7,355 nt of DNA from an uncultured Actinomycetes bacterium (GTDB lineage Bacteria; Actinomycetota; Acidimicrobiia; Acidimicrobiales; Ilumatobacteraceae). The notes beneath the pieces were generated by a model, which had not been told where the DNA came from, searched no databases, and saw nothing but the letters and a program-made list of their open reading frames with translations. Shown in pieces: positions 6,159-7,355 of this stretch (its first letter is position 1; every line of letters begins with the position of its first letter). Location: the NCBI GenBank assembly GCA_937927625.1, contig CALBSD010000127.1, positions 1 through 7,355 of the forward strand. Direction: 5' to 3'. The position numbers and the translations under genes were made by a program.

Positions 6159-6821
6159 ATGGCTCCTCGCCACGCACTCATATTCATTGGTGGAGACGCA
6201 CCACACGACTCTGTTGGTCTTGCCCTGCCCGATGCCGCACTTGTTATCGCAGCTGACTCCGGTTGGGCGCATGCAACGGCAATGGGATTCACCCCCGATG
6301 TTCTCGTTGGCGATATGGATTCAATTCGTCCCGAACATTTGGTGGAAGCGCATGCAAGCGCAGCTGAGATCATTGAGCATCCGGCCGACAAAGACTTCAC
6401 CGACACAGAACTTGCGCTCCAACTTGCCCGCAAATTTGAGTACCGCCATATTCATCTTGTCTCTGGTGGTGGCGATCGTTTTGATCACCTGCTTGCGATG
6501 GTCCACTCATTAGTCACGCACGCAGACGAAGCAACAATGACTGCACACATTGGTACACAACACGTTCGCATTGTGACACCACGCGAATCTGCAACGTTTG
6601 AGACAACACCTGGCGCCACGGTCTCATTAGTTCCCTTAGGTGGTCATGCAAAAGGCGTGACCACACACGGATTGCAATGGGAATTGAAACGCAGCACATT
6701 GCGTTCATTCGCATCGCGTGGTGTGAGCAACATCGCTATTGCCTCCACTGTGAATATTTCACTGCGCACAGGTGCGCTTGCCGTCATCACTTCCCCTACC
6801 GCTACAGAGGTCGCACAATGA
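6159..6821 (+). CDS. thiN: Thiamine pyrophosphokinase
   Basis: This 220-residue cytoplasmic enzyme transfers pyrophosphate from ATP to thiamine, giving TPP and AMP. All three core motifs are present: AADSGWAHA (31-39) followed by PDVLVGDMDS (46-55), the metal/ATP motif DKDFTDTELAL (77-87), and SGGGDRFDHLLA (102-113). The C-terminal half (about 135-210) has the beta-rich TPK thiamine-binding pattern, with SLVPLGGHAKGVTTHGLQWEL. The ATG at 6159 is chosen because GGAGG lies eight bases upstream; the ATG at 6138 falls in the riboswitch. The gene overlaps thiB by four bases (ATGA). A pyrophosphokinase paired with a thiamine importer means imported vitamin is used directly, unlike the ThiE/ThiL biosynthetic route. 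Expression should fall when TPP is plentiful. Confidence 0.94.
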   Translation: MAPRHALIFIGGDAPHDSVGLALPDAALVIAADSGWAHATAMGFTPDVLVGDMDSIRPEHLVEAHASAAEIIEHPADKDFTDTELALQLARKFEYRHIHLVSGGGDRFDHLLAMVHSLVTHADEATMTAHIGTQHVRIVTPRESATFETTPGATVSLVPLGGHAKGVTTHGLQWELKRSTLRSFASRGVSNIAIASTVNISLRTGALAVITSPTATEVAQ

Positions 6822-7355
6822 AAAAAATATTCGCTCTCGTACTTGTTGGTGCCGCGCTTACTGGCTGCACCATCAAATCCGGATCGTCCAAGGAGACACC
6901 AAAGGAAATCACTTTGGTTGCGTATGACGCGTTCACTACCGCGGAGGGAATCTTCGATGATTTCACCACCATGTACGGGCCAAAGGTCAAGGTGGTGACT
7001 GCGGGTGACACAGGCTCCATGGTGAGCAAGGCAATCCTCACTAGCGGCAATCCTGAAGGCGATGTGATGTTCGGCATCGACAACACATTCCTCTCACGTG
7101 CGAAGTCGGGCAAGGTTCTTGAGGATTACACGCCCGTCGATGAAGGCGATGTGTGCGTGAACTATGACAAAGCGTGGTTCGCATCACGATCCATCACACC
7201 GCCAAATTCGTTCGAAGATTTCATCAAGCCCCAGTACAAAGGCTTGCTCACCGTTGAAGACCCCGTGAACTCTGCACCAGGGTTTGCATTTTTGTTAGCA
7301 AGCATTCACCACTTCGGTGAAGGCAAGTGGCAGAACTATTGGAAACAGTTGAAGG
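6818..7355 (+). CDS. thiB: Thiamine ABC transporter substrate-binding lipoprotein (partial)
   Basis: The first 179 residues are visible; the gene runs off the window. A lipoprotein signal peptide (MKKIFALVLVGAALTGC) ends in the lipobox LTGC, with the lipidated Cys17, so the mature protein is membrane-anchored outside the cell. The fold of ThiB-type periplasmic binding proteins is shown by ITLVAYDAF (31-39), GDTGSMVSKAI (64-73), GDVMFGIDN (81-89), GDVCVNYDK (110-118), FIKPQYKGLLTVEDP (135-149) and NSAPGFAFLL (151-160). It would bind thiamine, and possibly its phosphates, and hand it to a permease and ATPase (ThiP, ThiQ), which should lie just beyond the window. It starts inside the thiN stop (ATGA), so it is coupled to thiN and shares the riboswitch. 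The loop between LEDYT and PVDEGD looks about 20 residues shorter than in the ThiB proteins I recall. Confidence 0.9.
   Translation, partial: MKKIFALVLVGAALTGCTIKSGSSKETPKEITLVAYDAFTTAEGIFDDFTTMYGPKVKVVTAGDTGSMVSKAILTSGNPEGDVMFGIDNTFLSRAKSGKVLEDYTPVDEGDVCVNYDKAWFASRSITPPNSFEDFIKPQYKGLLTVEDPVNSAPGFAFLLASIHHFGEGKWQNYWKQLK

Noticed and set aside
6047..6433. Minus-strand frame of 128 residues over the riboswitch and thiN
   Set aside because: It is antisense to a clear riboswitch and the thiN motifs, with a Ser/Ala-rich composition expected of reverse reading.

Overview
The window looks like chromosomal DNA from a moderate-GC actinobacterium, plausibly an aquatic Acidimicrobiia-type lineage. The basis is the mix of GTG and ATG starts, weak or missing Shine-Dalgarno sites, tight gene packing, and the flavour of the thiamine-binding protein and SDR sequences. 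This placement is inference. There is no sign of phage, insertion sequences, CRISPR, tRNA or rRNA.

Positions 1-2767 hold a membrane module. A minus-strand gene of unknown function, cut by the window edge, diverges from a LemA-family gene. The LemA gene is joined through a TAATG stop/start overlap to a 582-residue membrane protein of unknown function. The two plus-strand genes sample at about 42-45% GC on single lines, against 53-60% on sampled lines further right. This pair is the least described part of the window.

Positions 2764-5073 are a minus-strand run of three genes in the order SDR oxidoreductase, NfuA-type Fe-S carrier, MOSC-domain protein, with gaps of about 30 bases, so probably one operon. 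NfuA may also have its own promoter. The MOSC gene meets the membrane-protein gene tail to tail, and both stop codons lie in the same CTAG.

Positions 5133-6050 encode a cation diffusion facilitator (CDF) transporter, divergent from the SDR across a 59-base gap that contains an imperfect palindrome.

Positions 6066-7355 are a thiamine salvage operon. A TPP riboswitch whose 3' end carries the ribosome binding site precedes thiamine pyrophosphokinase, which overlaps by ATGA with a thiamine ABC-transporter substrate-binding lipoprotein that runs off the window. The expected logic is that the ABC system imports thiamine, the kinase converts it directly to TPP, and TPP shuts off the operon.
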